Assembly (NCBI RefSeq): GCF_022815725.1
Contig: NZ_JALGRF010000001.1
Location: 186,001-250,000 of the forward strand
Direction: 5' to 3'
DNA: 64,000 nucleotides
From: Streptomyces sp. APSN-46.1
Lineage (GTDB): Bacteria; Actinomycetota; Actinomycetes; Streptomycetales; Streptomycetaceae
Below are positions 35,434-44,430 of this stretch, one piece after another. Both the position numbers and the translations under genes were made by a program. Numbering within the stretch: the first letter of the stretch is position 1; each line of letters starts with the position of its first letter. The notes beneath the pieces are model-generated. The model was given only the letters and a program-made list of their open reading frames with translations. It had not been told where the DNA came from and did not search any database.

Positions 35434-35467
35434 GTTATATCTGTGAAACCGTACGCTTGGTACGGTT
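35434..35467 (+). promoter_or_regulatory. candidate GlnR half box and inverted repeat upstream of nitrate reductase
   Basis: GTTAT-atctgt-GAAAC (35434-35449) matches one a-n6-b unit of the GlnR consensus gTnAc-n6-GaAAc with one mismatch. It overlaps an exact inverted repeat AACCGTAC-gcttg-GTACGGTT (35447-35467). Both lie about 40-70 bases ahead of the nitrate reductase start. Nitrate reductase and urease are known GlnR targets in Streptomyces. The second a-b unit is not recognisable, so the site is tentative. Confidence 0.45.
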
Positions 35468-35503
35468 CGGTGGCGTGATTCGATCATGAAAGGAACCCGT
35501 CCC

Positions 35504-38500
35504 GTGGCATCAGCGGACCCGCGGGCCGGCACCGGAGAGGTGCGGACGGTCTGCTCCTACTGCGGCGTCGGATGCGGCATGCTCCTCGACATCGGGGTGG
35601 GCCCGGACGGCAGGCGTACGGTCCTCAAGGCGACCGGGGACAAGGCGCACCCCGCCAACCGAGGCCGGCTGTGCACCAAGGGCGCGACGACCGCGGAGAT
35701 GCTCGCGGCACCCGGACGGCTGGCCACCGCGCTCCTGCGCACCGCACGCGACGCCGAGCCGCGGCCCGCCCCCGTCGACGCGGCGATCAGCGAAACGGCG
35801 CGGCGGCTGCGGGCCATCGTGGACGAGCACGGGCCGGACGCCTTCGCCTTCTACGTGTCCGGGCAGATGAGCCTGGAGGCGCAGTACCTCGCCAACAAGC
35901 TGGCCAAGGGGTTCGTCCGGACGAACCAGATCGAGTCCAACTCACGGCTGTGCATGGCCGGCGCGGGCACCGGCTACAAGCTGTCCCTGGGCGCCGACGG
36001 TCCTCCGGGCTCCTACGAGGACTTCGACCGCGCGGACGTCTTCCTGGTCATCGGCTCCAACATGGCCGACTGCCACCCCATCCTCTTCCTGCGCATGATG
36101 GAGCGGGTCAGGGCGGGCGCGAAGCTGATCGTCGTCGACCCGCGCCGCACCGCCACCGCCGACAAGGCCGACCTCTTCCTGCCGGTCCGCCCCGGAACCG
36201 ATCTCGCGCTGCTGAACGGCCTGCTCCACCTGCTCGTCGAGAACGGGCACACCGACCCCGGGTTCATAGCGGACCACACCGAGGGCTGGGAGGCGATGCC
36301 GGAATTCCTCGCCGACTACCCGCCCGCCACCGTCGCCGAGATCACCGGGATACCCGAGGCCGACCTGCGCACCGCGGCCGAGTGGATCGGGCGGGCGGGG
36401 GAGTGGATGAGCTGCTGGACGATGGGGCTCAACCAGTCCACCCACGGCACCTGGAACACCAACGCCCTGATCAACCTGCACCTGGCGACCGGCGCGATCT
36501 GCCGGCCGGGCAGCGGCCCCTTCTCCCTCACCGGACAGCCCAATGCCATGGGCGGGCGCGAGATGGGCTACATGGGACCCGGCCTGCCGGGGCAACGCTC
36601 GGTACTGGCCGACGCGGACCGCGCGTTCACCGAGGAACTGTGGGGACTGGAGCCCGGCGCCCTCCGCGCGGACGGCTCCGGGCAGGGCACCATCGACATG
36701 TTCCGGCGGCTCGCGGACGGCGACATCAAGGCCTGCTGGATCATCTGCACCAACCCCGTCGCCTCGGTCGCCAACCGCAAGACGGTCATCGAGGGCCTGG
36801 AGGCCGCCGAGTTCGTCATCACGCAGGACGCCTTCGCCGACACCGAGACCAACGCCTACGCCGATGTCGTCCTGCCGGCCGCGCTGTGGACCGAGGCCGA
36901 GGGTGTCATGGTCAACAGCGAGCGGAACCTGACCCTCGCCGCGCCCGCCGCCGACCCGCCGGGCGAGGCCCTCGCCGACTGGCAGATCATCGCGCGCGTC
37001 GCCTGCGAGATGGGGTACGCGGACGCCTTCGGCTACGCCGGCGCGGAGGAGGTCTTCGAGGAGCTCAAGGGCGCCGCGAACCCGAAGACCGGCTACGACC
37101 TGCGAGGCGTGTCCTACGAGCGGCTGCGCGCCGCCCCCGTCCAGTGGCCCGCGCCGACGGCCGACGGCCCGGACCGCAACCCGATCCGCTACGTGGACGG
37201 CGACGCCGGGCCGGTGTTCCCGACGCCGAGCGGCCGCGCCGTGTTCTTCGCCCGCCCCCACGTCCCGCCGGCCGAGATGCCGGACGAGGAGTTCCCGTAC
37301 CTCCTCAACACCGGCCGGGTCCCGCACCAGTGGCACACCCTCACGAAGACCGGGAAGGTCGGCAAGCTCAACCGGCTCAATCCCGGCCCCTTCGTGGAGC
37401 TGCACCCGCAGGACGCGCGGGCCCTGGGCATAGCCGACGGCGACGCGGTGGAGGTCGCCTCGCGGCGCGGCCGTGCCGTGCTCCCGGCGGTGGTCACCGA
37501 CCGGGTGCGGCCGGGGTGTTGTTTCGCTCCGTTCCATTGGAACGACCTGTTCGGCGAGTACCTCAGCATCAACGCGGTGACCAGCGACGCCGTGGATCCG
37601 CTCTCCTTCCAGCCCGAGTTCAAGGTCTGCGCGGTGACCTTGACGAAGGTCGCGGCCGTTCCGACGGCCGGCGCACCCGGTGCCGCTGCCGCCTTCGGTG
37701 TCGAGACCGTGCCGCCGCCGGTCCTCACCGAGCACGAGCGCCAGTACCTCGCCGGGTTCCTCACCGGACTGGCTGCCGAACCGGAACGCGCGGGCGTGCC
37801 GGGGGTCCCCGTACTGCCGCCGGGCGCGCCGTTCAGCGAGGAGCACGCCCGCTGGGTCAACGGCGTCCTCGCCGGCCTGTACTCGCGGGCTGCCGCCCGG
37901 CCGCAATCGGAGGAACACCCCGGCGCCGAAGCCGCCTCCGGCCGCGAGGTGGCGGTCCTGTGGGCCTCGCAGACCGGCAACGCCGAGGAATTCGCCGCCG
38001 CCGCGGCCAGGGAGCTCAACGCCGCCGGCCACCGCGCCGCGCTCCTCGACATGGCCGCCACCCACCCGGGCGCCCTCCCCGCCGCCGCCGACCTCCTGGT
38101 CATCACCAGCACCTTCGGGGACGGCGACGCCCCCGACAACGGCGCCGCCTTCTGGGACGCGCTGGCCGCCGCCGACTCCCCGCGCCTGGACGGCCGCCGC
38201 TACTCCGTCCTCGCCTTCGGGGACTCCTCGTACAGCGACTTCTGCGGGCACGGCCGCCGCCTGGACGAACGCCTCGGCGAGCTGGGCGGCGTCCGCCTGG
38301 CTCCCCGTACCGACTGCGAGCCCGACTACGAGGCATCGGCTGCCGCCTGGCTGGACCAGGTCCTCGCCTCCCTCACGTCCCTCACGTCCCTCACGTCCCT
38401 CAGGCCCCGTCCCCACGCACCGGCGCCTCCGCCCGCGCCCGCCGCCGGTGGTGGCGGAGGTTCGCGCACGCCCGCACCGGTCACCGCCCGCCTCGTCGGC

Positions 38501-39595
38501 AACCGGCTGCTCAGCCTGCCCGGCTCCGGCAAGGAGGTCCGCCGGTTCACCTTCGACACCCGTGACAGCCGGACGCCGCTCCGCTACGAGGCGGGCGACG
38601 CGCTCGGCATACACCCCGCCAACTCCCCGGAACTCGTCGCCGAATGGCTGGCCGTCACCGGCACCGATCCGGCCGCCGAGGTGGATCCCGGCGGCCCGGG
38701 CGGCCCCGGACCCGTCCCCTGGGCCGAGGCGCTGCGCCACCACCTGGACATCACGAAGATCACCCCCGGCCTGCTCCGCTTCCTCGCCGAGCGCAGCGGC
38801 GACCAGAGACTGCGCAGACTGCTGCGCCCGGACAACAAGGACTGCCTCGCCCAGTGGTGCTGGGGCCGCCAGGCAGCGGACGCGGTCGCCGAACACCCCG
38901 TGCGCGCGAGCGCGGCGGAGTGGGCGCAGGTGCTGGGGCGCCTCCAGCCGCGCCTGTACTCCATATCCTCCAGCCCGCTCATCGACCCGTACCGGGTGTC
39001 CCTGACCGTCTCCGTCGTCCGGTACGAGAACCTGCGCGGCCGCCCCCGCCAAGGCGTCTGCTCACCGTTCCTCGCCGACTCCGAGGACGGTGCGCTCATC
39101 CCCGTCCACGTCCGGCGAACCTCGTACTTCCGGCCGCCGGCCGACCCGGCCACCCCCATGATCATGGTCGGCCCCGGCACCGGAGTGGCCCCGTTCCTGG
39201 GCTTCCTCGAAGAGCGCCGCGCCCGCGGCCACCGCGCCTCCAACTGGCTGTTCTTCGGGGAACAGCACCGCGCCACCGACTTCTACTACGAGGACGAACT
39301 GGCCGCCCTGCGCGCCGACGGCACCCTCACCCGTCTCGACACCGCCTTCTCCCGCGACCAGCGCGCCAAGGTCTACGTCCAGGACCGGATGCGCGCGCAC
39401 GGACCCGAGCTGTGGTCCTGGCTCCAGGACGGCGCGCACTTCTACGTCTGCGGAGACGCCTCCCGCATGGCCAAGGACGTCGACAGCGCCCTGCGCGACA
39501 TCGTGCGCGTCCACGGCGGCCTGTCCGAGGGCGAGGCCGCCGTGTACGTCAAACAGCTCGCCGCCGACAAGCGGTACGTCCGCGACGTGTACTGA
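35504..39595 (+). CDS. assimilatory nitrate reductase fused to flavodoxin and FAD/NADPH reductase
   Basis: A 1363-residue fusion. Residues about 1-720 are a molybdopterin oxidoreductase of the NasA/NarB type: a 4Fe-4S ligand set at the N terminus ([10 protein letters not shown] ... RGRLCTKG), the molybdenum cysteine in [12 protein letters not shown], and molybdopterin-binding GSNMADCHP and [14 protein letters not shown] segments. About 815-965 is a flavodoxin-like FMN domain ([18 protein letters not shown]), and 990-1363 a CysJ/NADPH-P450-reductase-like FAD and NADPH module with [36 protein letters not shown] and [15 protein letters not shown]. This would take electrons from NADPH directly to nitrate in the cytoplasm. 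The GTG start is chosen because AAAGGA lies 9 bases ahead; an ATG six codons upstream is the alternative. It stands alone; nitrite reductase genes are not in the window. Confidence 0.9.
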   Translation: MASADPRAGTGEVRTVCSYCGVGCGMLLDIGVGPDGRRTVLKATGDKAHPANRGRLCTKGATTAEMLAAPGRLATALLRTARDAEPRPAPVDAAISETARRLRAIVDEHGPDAFAFYVSGQMSLEAQYLANKLAKGFVRTNQIESNSRLCMAGAGTGYKLSLGADGPPGSYEDFDRADVFLVIGSNMADCHPILFLRMMERVRAGAKLIVVDPRRTATADKADLFLPVRPGTDLALLNGLLHLLVENGHTDPGFIADHTEGWEAMPEFLADYPPATVAEITGIPEADLRTAAEWIGRAGEWMSCWTMGLNQSTHGTWNTNALINLHLATGAICRPGSGPFSLTGQPNAMGGREMGYMGPGLPGQRSVLADADRAFTEELWGLEPGALRADGSGQGTIDMFRRLADGDIKACWIICTNPVASVANRKTVIEGLEAAEFVITQDAFADTETNAYADVVLPAALWTEAEGVMVNSERNLTLAAPAADPPGEALADWQIIARVACEMGYADAFGYAGAEEVFEELKGAANPKTGYDLRGVSYERLRAAPVQWPAPTADGPDRNPIRYVDGDAGPVFPTPSGRAVFFARPHVPPAEMPDEEFPYLLNTGRVPHQWHTLTKTGKVGKLNRLNPGPFVELHPQDARALGIADGDAVEVASRRGRAVLPAVVTDRVRPGCCFAPFHWNDLFGEYLSINAVTSDAVDPLSFQPEFKVCAVTLTKVAAVPTAGAPGAAAAFGVETVPPPVLTEHERQYLAGFLTGLAAEPERAGVPGVPVLPPGAPFSEEHARWVNGVLAGLYSRAAARPQSEEHPGAEAASGREVAVLWASQTGNAEEFAAAAARELNAAGHRAALLDMAATHPGALPAAADLLVITSTFGDGDAPDNGAAFWDALAAADSPRLDGRRYSVLAFGDSSYSDFCGHGRRLDERLGELGGVRLAPRTDCEPDYEASAAAWLDQVLASLTSLTSLTSLRPRPHAPAPPPAPAAGGGGGSRTPAPVTARLVGNRLLSLPGSGKEVRRFTFDTRDSRTPLRYEAGDALGIHPANSPELVAEWLAVTGTDPAAEVDPGGPGGPGPVPWAEALRHHLDITKITPGLLRFLAERSGDQRLRRLLRPDNKDCLAQWCWGRQAADAVAEHPVRASAAEWAQVLGRLQPRLYSISSSPLIDPYRVSLTVSVVRYENLRGRPRQGVCSPFLADSEDGALIPVHVRRTSYFRPPADPATPMIMVGPGTGVAPFLGFLEERRARGHRASNWLFFGEQHRATDFYYEDELAALRADGTLTRLDTAFSRDQRAKVYVQDRMRAHGPELWSWLQDGAHFYVCGDASRMAKDVDSALRDIVRVHGGLSEGEAAVYVKQLAADKRYVRDVY
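38372..38398 (+). repeat. in-frame 9-base tandem repeat in a linker
   Basis: CTCACGTCC is repeated three times exactly, encoding (LTS)x3 between the flavodoxin and FAD modules of the nitrate reductase fusion, just before a Pro-rich stretch. It marks a flexible linker that probably varies between strains by slippage. Confidence 0.75.
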
Positions 39596-39616
39596 AGCCG
39601 GAGCGGTGGCGGGAGC

Positions 39617-39638
39617 GGCGGCGGCCGGAGCCGCCGCC
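39617..39638. terminator. hairpin between convergent nitrate reductase and aminotransferase genes
   Basis: GGCGGCGGC and GCCGCCGCC form a 9-base stem around CGGA. It starts 22 bases past the nitrate reductase stop and 3 bases before the aminotransferase stop on the other strand, so it may serve both. Confidence 0.55.
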
Positions 39639-39640
39639 GG

Positions 39641-40834
39641 TCAGGCCGCGCCCCCGGCCAGGACCCCCGCGATGCCCCGGGCGAGGCAGGGGATCCGCTC
39701 CACCGGGATTCCCGCGATGTTGATCCGGCCCGCAGTCGTGCCGTAGATGGCGAACTCGCCGCGCAGCCGGATCATCTGCTCCGGCGCGAGCGGCAGCATC
39801 GAGAACATCCCCTTCTGCCGCGCTAGCGACTCCGCCTGGGTGTCCCAGCCCAGTGCGCCCAGGCGCGCCGTCAGCTCGGTCCGGTTGGTCTCGATCCGGC
39901 CGCGCATGGCGTCCAGTTCGGCCCGCCAGGCGGCCCGCAGCCCGTCGTCCTCCAGGATGGCCGTCACGACGGCGGCTCCGTGCTCCGGAGGCATGGAGTA
40001 CAGGGTCCGCGCGGCGTTCTGCAGCGCCGTCTCGACGTGCCGCAGCGACTGGCGGGACGCGCCGAGGACGACGGCGCATCCGGTGCGGTCGCTGTAGAGG
40101 CCGAAGTTCTTCGAGCAGCTGATGGCGATGAGCATCTCCGGTACCCGCTCCGCGAGCATCCGGGTGGCCGCCAGGTCCGCTTCGAGACCGTCGCCGAGCC
40201 CGTGGTACGCGAGATCGACGAAGGGAACCCAGCCGTCGCGGGCGGCGAGGTCGGCCAGGGCCTCCCAGACGTCCGCGGACGGGTCCACCCCGGTGGGGTT
40301 GTGGCAGCAGCCCTGGAGCAGGACGACATCGTCGCGGCGGGCGCCGGAGAGGTCCCGCAGCAGGCCCGCCGTGTCGGAGCGGCCCTCGGCGTCGAGCCAT
40401 CCGTACGTCCGTACCTTCAGGCCGGCGGCCTCCAGGATCGGCCGGTGGTTGACGTAGGCGGGGTCGCTGATCCACACCGTGGTGCCCGGGCGGGTCCGGC
40501 AGATCAGATCGGCCAGCAGCCGCAGCGCGCCACTGCCCGCGACGGTCTGGACCGCCACGGCCCGCTCGGCCGAACCGCCGGAACCCAGGACCAGCGACAG
40601 CATCGCCCGGTTGAAGGCGGTGTTGCCGGAGAGCCCGCGGTACTCCTTGGAGGCGGAACGTTCCGCCAGTCGCAGCTCGGCCTCACGTACGGCCGCCATG
40701 ACCGGGGTCCCGCCCGTGTGGTCGCGGTAGACGCCGAGGACGAGGTTCAGCCGCTCGGGCCGCGCGTCGGCGCCGAACGCCTCGGTCAGGTCCCACAGCG
40801 GGTCGACGGGCGGCGGGAGGAGGAGCTCAAGCAT
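39641..40834 (-). CDS. aromatic/aspartate-type aminotransferase (class I)
   Basis: A 397-residue fold-type I PLP aminotransferase of the AspC/TyrB branch. It has the N-terminal LNLVLGVYRDHTGGTPVM, substrate loop GCCHNPTGVDPS, FVDLAYHGLGDGLEAD, the PLP lysine in ISCSKNFGLYSDRTG and the C-terminal GRINIAGIP with the substrate-carboxylate arginine. It transfers the amino group of an amino acid (aspartate or an aromatic) to 2-oxoglutarate. Its start overlaps the stop of the EamA gene by 8 bases, so the two are translationally coupled. The coupling to an exporter and an Lrp gene suggests that amino acid turnover is controlled by its own substrate. Confidence 0.88.
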   Translation of the reverse strand: MLELLLPPPVDPLWDLTEAFGADARPERLNLVLGVYRDHTGGTPVMAAVREAELRLAERSASKEYRGLSGNTAFNRAMLSLVLGSGGSAERAVAVQTVAGSGALRLLADLICRTRPGTTVWISDPAYVNHRPILEAAGLKVRTYGWLDAEGRSDTAGLLRDLSGARRDDVVLLQGCCHNPTGVDPSADVWEALADLAARDGWVPFVDLAYHGLGDGLEADLAATRMLAERVPEMLIAISCSKNFGLYSDRTGCAVVLGASRQSLRHVETALQNAARTLYSMPPEHGAAVVTAILEDDGLRAAWRAELDAMRGRIETNRTELTARLGALGWDTQAESLARQKGMFSMLPLAPEQMIRLRGEFAIYGTTAGRINIAGIPVERIPCLARGIAGVLAGGAA

Positions 40835-41804
40835 CTGCGGGAACCTCGGGTCGGGGACGGGATTGCGAGCGGAGTCGGGATCGGGATCGGGGGCGCCGGT
40901 TGGCGAGGACGACGCCCGCGGTGATGAGGGGGACACCGACGAGCACGGCCGGGGTCGGAGACTCGTCGAGCAGGGGGATCGCGAGCAGCACGACGGCGAC
41001 CGGGCTGAGGCTGCCCACGACGGAGCTGCGCTCGGCGCCGAGCCGGCGGATGGCGAACGCGTACAGCAGACCGGCGCACAGACCGACACCGAGCCCCTGC
41101 ACCACCAGGAACAGCACGATGTCGCTTCCGGCGGCGGACGCGATGCCGGTGGGGAGCGCCCCCGACAGGACCAGGAGCACGATCACGGCGAAGGAGGGCA
41201 GGCACAGCAGCCCGATCGATCCCACGGGATCGAGGTCCACCTCCTTCAGCCCCACCGTGTACAGGGCCCACAGCCCGCTGGCGACGAGGAGTACGCCGGC
41301 GCCGGCCAGCACCTGCGTGTCCGGCGGGGCGAGGAAGCGCCAGACGAGGGCGACCACGCCGACCCCGATCAGCGCGAGCCCGGCCGACTGCGTTCCCCGG
41401 GGCGCGCCGCGGCCGCCGGCGACCATCAGCGCGGACACGAACAGCGGCACCATGCCGGGGACGATCGAGCCGACGAAGGCCGCCGAGGTGAGGGAGCCGC
41501 CGTACATCGCCGCCAGGAAGAACGGCACGCCCGCCCCGCAGATGATCTTCGCGGCGGCGGCCGGGCGTACCGCGGCGATCCGCCGGCGGCGCCGCCACAG
41601 CGCCGGCGCGAGCACGGCGATCGGGACGCCGAATCGCAGCAGGGCCGCGTCGGCGGGCAGGAGCGAGGAGCTGCTCAGGGCGCGGGCGCTGAGCGCGAAC
41701 GCGGCCCAGATGGTCACGGTCACCAGCAGCGCGAGCATGCCCTGGGCCTGCGGGGACAGCCTGGGGCGGCCCGCCGTCGCGGGCGGGGTGTTCGGTGCGG
41801 CCAA
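40827..41804 (-). CDS. EamA/DMT-family transporter
   Basis: A 325-residue ten-helix DMT-superfamily (EamA) transporter, probably exporting an amino acid or related metabolite. Ten hydrophobic segments are seen, with the two EamA repeats separated near the middle (around VGLKEVDLDP). The start is placed at a TTG because GGAGGAG lies just ahead and because starting at the first upstream ATG (41900) would put the coding region over a divergent operator for the Lrp gene; that longer start adds 32 disordered residues. The last 8 bases overlap the aminotransferase start. The Arg-rich C-terminal tail is odd but typical of GC-rich genes. Confidence 0.82.
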   Translation of the reverse strand: MAAPNTPPATAGRPRLSPQAQGMLALLVTVTIWAAFALSARALSSSSLLPADAALLRFGVPIAVLAPALWRRRRRIAAVRPAAAAKIICGAGVPFFLAAMYGGSLTSAAFVGSIVPGMVPLFVSALMVAGGRGAPRGTQSAGLALIGVGVVALVWRFLAPPDTQVLAGAGVLLVASGLWALYTVGLKEVDLDPVGSIGLLCLPSFAVIVLLVLSGALPTGIASAAGSDIVLFLVVQGLGVGLCAGLLYAFAIRRLGAERSSVVGSLSPVAVVLLAIPLLDESPTPAVLVGVPLITAGVVLANRRPRSRSRLRSQSRPRPEVPADA

Positions 41805-41883
41805 GACGGCTCCTCCAGCTCCTGGGGGCCGGATCCGGCCATGAGGCAACGCTAGATCCTCGGGCGGGGCAGCCGATTGCCAG

Positions 41884-41920
41884 TTCTGCCTCTCAGGCAT
41901 AGGTTTAGGGCAGAATCTGC
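41884..41920. promoter_or_regulatory. Lrp-type operator between EamA and Lrp genes
   Basis: TTCTGCC (41884-41890) and GGCAGAA (41909-41915) are complementary arms 18 bases apart, and GCAGAATCTGC (41910-41920) is a perfect palindrome. The elements lie in the divergent spacer, just ahead of the Lrp ATG, as expected for an autoregulated Lrp/AsnC gene that also controls the transporter-aminotransferase pair. Confidence 0.55.
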
Positions 41921-41932
41921 CAAGGAGTGGTG

Positions 41933-42391
41933 ATGGACGCAGTCGATCTGCAGATCATCCGTGAGTTGCAGGCCGACGGCCGGCTGTCCAACCAGGACCT
42001 CGCCGACCGGGTCCGGCTGTCCCCGTCCCCCTGTCTGCGCCGGGTGCGGCGCCTGGAGGAAGCCGGCCTGATCCGCGGCTACACGGCCATGGTCGACCAG
42101 GTCGCCTTCGGACTCCCGATCACCGTGTTCGTCCGGATACGGCTGGAACGCCACACGGGGGAGGCGGTCCGGGTCTTCGAGGAGCACGTCGCGGTCATCG
42201 AGCACATCCAGGACTGCTACCTGATGGCCGGAAGCAGTGACTACCTGCTCAGGGTCGTGATCGAAAGCCTGGAGGCCTACGAGGCCCTGGTGCGCCACCG
42301 GATCCACGCCATCCCCGGCATCGCGTCGATCGAGTCGAGCTTCGCGTTCGGCAGCGTGAAGCAGTCCCGCGTCTACCCCCGCCCCACCTGA
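41933..42391 (+). CDS. Lrp/AsnC-family regulator
   Basis: A 152-residue feast/famine regulator. The HTH (about residues 1-55) includes DLQIIRELQADGRLSNQDLADRVRLSPSPCLRRVRRLEE, and the RAM ligand-binding domain (about 65-150) includes FVRIRLERHTGE, VIEHIQDCYLMAGSSDYLLRV and IPGIASIESSFAFGSVK. The start ATG follows AAGGAG. It is divergent from the EamA-aminotransferase operon across a spacer with several matching half sites, which strongly suggests that it senses an amino acid and controls this operon and itself. The ligand cannot be named. Confidence 0.9.
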   Translation: MDAVDLQIIRELQADGRLSNQDLADRVRLSPSPCLRRVRRLEEAGLIRGYTAMVDQVAFGLPITVFVRIRLERHTGEAVRVFEEHVAVIEHIQDCYLMAGSSDYLLRVVIESLEAYEALVRHRIHAIPGIASIESSFAFGSVKQSRVYPRPT

Positions 42392-42505
42392 TCCACGCGC
42401 CGGTGGGCGGTAACAGGCCGTTGGTGACCTAGGGGGTCGCGCGGGGAGACGGCGGGAGCCGATACTTCGGCGGGCAAGGAGAACCGGGCCAGGGGGAGGG
42501 GACCC

Positions 42506-43477
42506 ATGAGGCTGACCAGGATGCTCCGCACCGCCTTGGGCGGGGCGGGACGCGTCGTCATGCCGGCCGTCGTACTGGCCGCGGCCGCGGGTGTGCTCGC
42601 ACCCGTCCCCGCGCGGGCGGCACCGACGTGCGGCGCCACCGGGTCGGCGTCGCCGCCGGTGGAGGTGGCGCGCGTACCCGACTGGGTCGAGTCGATCGCC
42701 GTCGACCGACGGGGCCGGATGTTCGCCACCGCCTACTACACCGGTCGGGTCTACCGCATCGACGCGCCGGGCGGCGCCCCCGTCGCGCTCACCGGCAACA
42801 TCGGCGCCAACGGCGGGATCGTCATCCGCGACGACGGCCAACTCCTCGTCGGCACCGGCAACGACCTCGTGCACTCGCTCACCGGTGACGCCCTCCCGGT
42901 GTCGAAGCTCCTGCGCGTGGACCCGGATTCCGGAGAGGTCAGCACGTACGCCTCGGGACTCGGCGGAATCGACGGCGTCGCCCTCGCGCCCGACGGCACC
43001 GTGTACACCACGACCCTGGGCGGCCGCGGCATAGGCCGTGTCACGCCGGACGGGCGGGTGGACCCCCTCTGGGCGCAGGTGCGGCAGCCCAACGGGATCG
43101 CCGTGTCCCCGGACGGGTCCGAGGTCTACGTCATCCAGACGACGGTCGCCCCGGGGCTGTACCGGATTCCCGTCGCCGACCCCTCGCACCCGCGGCGGTG
43201 GATCTCCGCCGATCCGTCCGACGCCCTCGCGCTCCCCGACGGGCTCACCCTGGACGGCAGGGGCCGCCCGCTGATCGCCACCCACGCGGCGGGGCAGATC
43301 TGGCGGGCGGAGGGCGAAAGCCTCTGCGCCGTGGAGTCGGGCATGCACCTCTCCACCCAGATCACCTACGGACACGGCGACCGCGGCTTCTCGGAGGGCC
43401 GGCTCTACCGGGCGGGTATCGACGGAAAGATCTACGAAGTCCCCGCCGGCGCCGAACGCCCTGTGACCCCTTCGTAA
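42506..43477 (+). CDS. secreted SMP-30/gluconolactonase-like beta-propeller protein
   Basis: A 323-residue exported protein. The signal peptide (MLRTALGGAGRVVMPAVVLAAAAG) ends near ARAAPTC. The body is a six-bladed propeller of the SMP-30/Ca2+-dependent phosphotriesterase type, with DRRGRMFATAYYTGRVYRID, GIDGVALAPDGTVYTTTLGG and QPNGIAVSPDGSEVYVIQT. In this family acidic residues coordinate a divalent cation, and the reaction may be lactone hydrolysis, but the substrate is unknown. It starts with ATG behind GAGGGG. It is convergent with the DUF4118 gene and has no clear operon partner. Confidence 0.8.
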   Translation: MRLTRMLRTALGGAGRVVMPAVVLAAAAGVLAPVPARAAPTCGATGSASPPVEVARVPDWVESIAVDRRGRMFATAYYTGRVYRIDAPGGAPVALTGNIGANGGIVIRDDGQLLVGTGNDLVHSLTGDALPVSKLLRVDPDSGEVSTYASGLGGIDGVALAPDGTVYTTTLGGRGIGRVTPDGRVDPLWAQVRQPNGIAVSPDGSEVYVIQTTVAPGLYRIPVADPSHPRRWISADPSDALALPDGLTLDGRGRPLIATHAAGQIWRAEGESLCAVESGMHLSTQITYGHGDRGFSEGRLYRAGIDGKIYEVPAGAERPVTPS

Positions 43478-43529
43478 TCCGCTCCGGGCGCCACGGGGTC
43501 ATGGTGAAGCCGCTGGTGGGCGGTGGTGG

Positions 43530-44285
43530 TCAGCCCAAGTGGGTCGGCCCCGCCGTGCCCAGGGCGGCTCCGGCCTGCGCGGCCAGCACCACGGCCACCT
43601 GGCGGGCCTGCTCGGGCGGCAGCGGGCCGGGCCGGGCGTCGAGGTGGAAGCGGCCGTAGTAGTGGCCGCCGCCGATCACCCGCAGTTCGGTCTCGCCCTC
43701 GGGCCAGTCGGCGTACTCGGTGATCAGGTCGTCGCGGCGCAACCACACACCGCCGTCGTGTTCCATCCGCGGCAGGTGACCCATCAGGGTTCCGTACTCG
43801 AAGCGGCAGCCGCGCAGCCCCAGCAGACCGATCAGCTCGCGGCGCACGTGCTCGACCACGACCTCCGGCGAACCGCCGTCCTCGGCGAGCCGGGCGGTCG
43901 ACTGGAGGGCGTCGAGATACGCGGTGTCGGTCGCCACGGCCGTCCGGAGCCGTCGGGCGCGGACGGAGAGCTGCGAGACGATCAGGCCGACGACGAGCAG
44001 CAGGACGGAGGTCTCGATGTCCTCGCGGTCACGGATGGTGAACCGCTGGTACGGCTCGGTCAGGAAGAAGTCGAACCAGGCGGCCGCCGAGAGCGCGCCG
44101 AGCGCCCCGGCCGCCCTCGTGCCCAGGGACGCGACCGCCACCACCGCGAGGACCATGATCAGAGCGGCGTTCGTGGCCGAAAGATCAGTACGGAACGGAA
44201 CGAGCGCGAGCGCCACGAGGAACGGAACCGCGAGCGCCGCGAGCAGCGCCATCCGGTCGCGGAGCCGATACGAGTTTCCGGACAT
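43530..44285 (-). CDS. DUF4118 membrane sensor protein without kinase domain
   Basis: A 251-residue protein. Residues about 10-110 are four hydrophobic helices with the FDFFLTEPYQRFTIRD signature of the DUF4118/KdpD transmembrane domain, followed by a short cytoplasmic part with GGGHYYGRFHLDARPG. KdpD-type sensors normally continue into a histidine kinase, which is missing here, so it is either a stand-alone accessory sensor, common in Streptomyces, or a truncated kinase. The ATG follows GGGAGG. The radical SAM gene lies upstream on the same strand with 145 bases between. Confidence 0.75.
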   Translation of the reverse strand: MSGNSYRLRDRMALLAALAVPFLVALALVPFRTDLSATNAALIMVLAVVAVASLGTRAAGALGALSAAAWFDFFLTEPYQRFTIRDREDIETSVLLLVVGLIVSQLSVRARRLRTAVATDTAYLDALQSTARLAEDGGSPEVVVEHVRRELIGLLGLRGCRFEYGTLMGHLPRMEHDGGVWLRRDDLITEYADWPEGETELRVIGGGHYYGRFHLDARPGPLPPEQARQVAVVLAAQAGAALGTAGPTHLG

Positions 44286-44430
44286 CTCCAGGCCTCCCGT
44301 CCGGATCAAGCCTGCACCCCGCCGCTCACCCGCGCACATCCCGGACCGAGCCGAACCCGACCGTGCCCGCCGGCCACACGTCCACGCCGGCTGACACGGT
44401 ACGAGACGGCTCCGGCGGGCACGGGACCCG

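Noticed and set aside
35942..39052. Long minus-strand open frame opposite the nitrate reductase fusion
   Set aside because: Antisense shadow of a gene with clear metal and flavin motifs; low-complexity composition.
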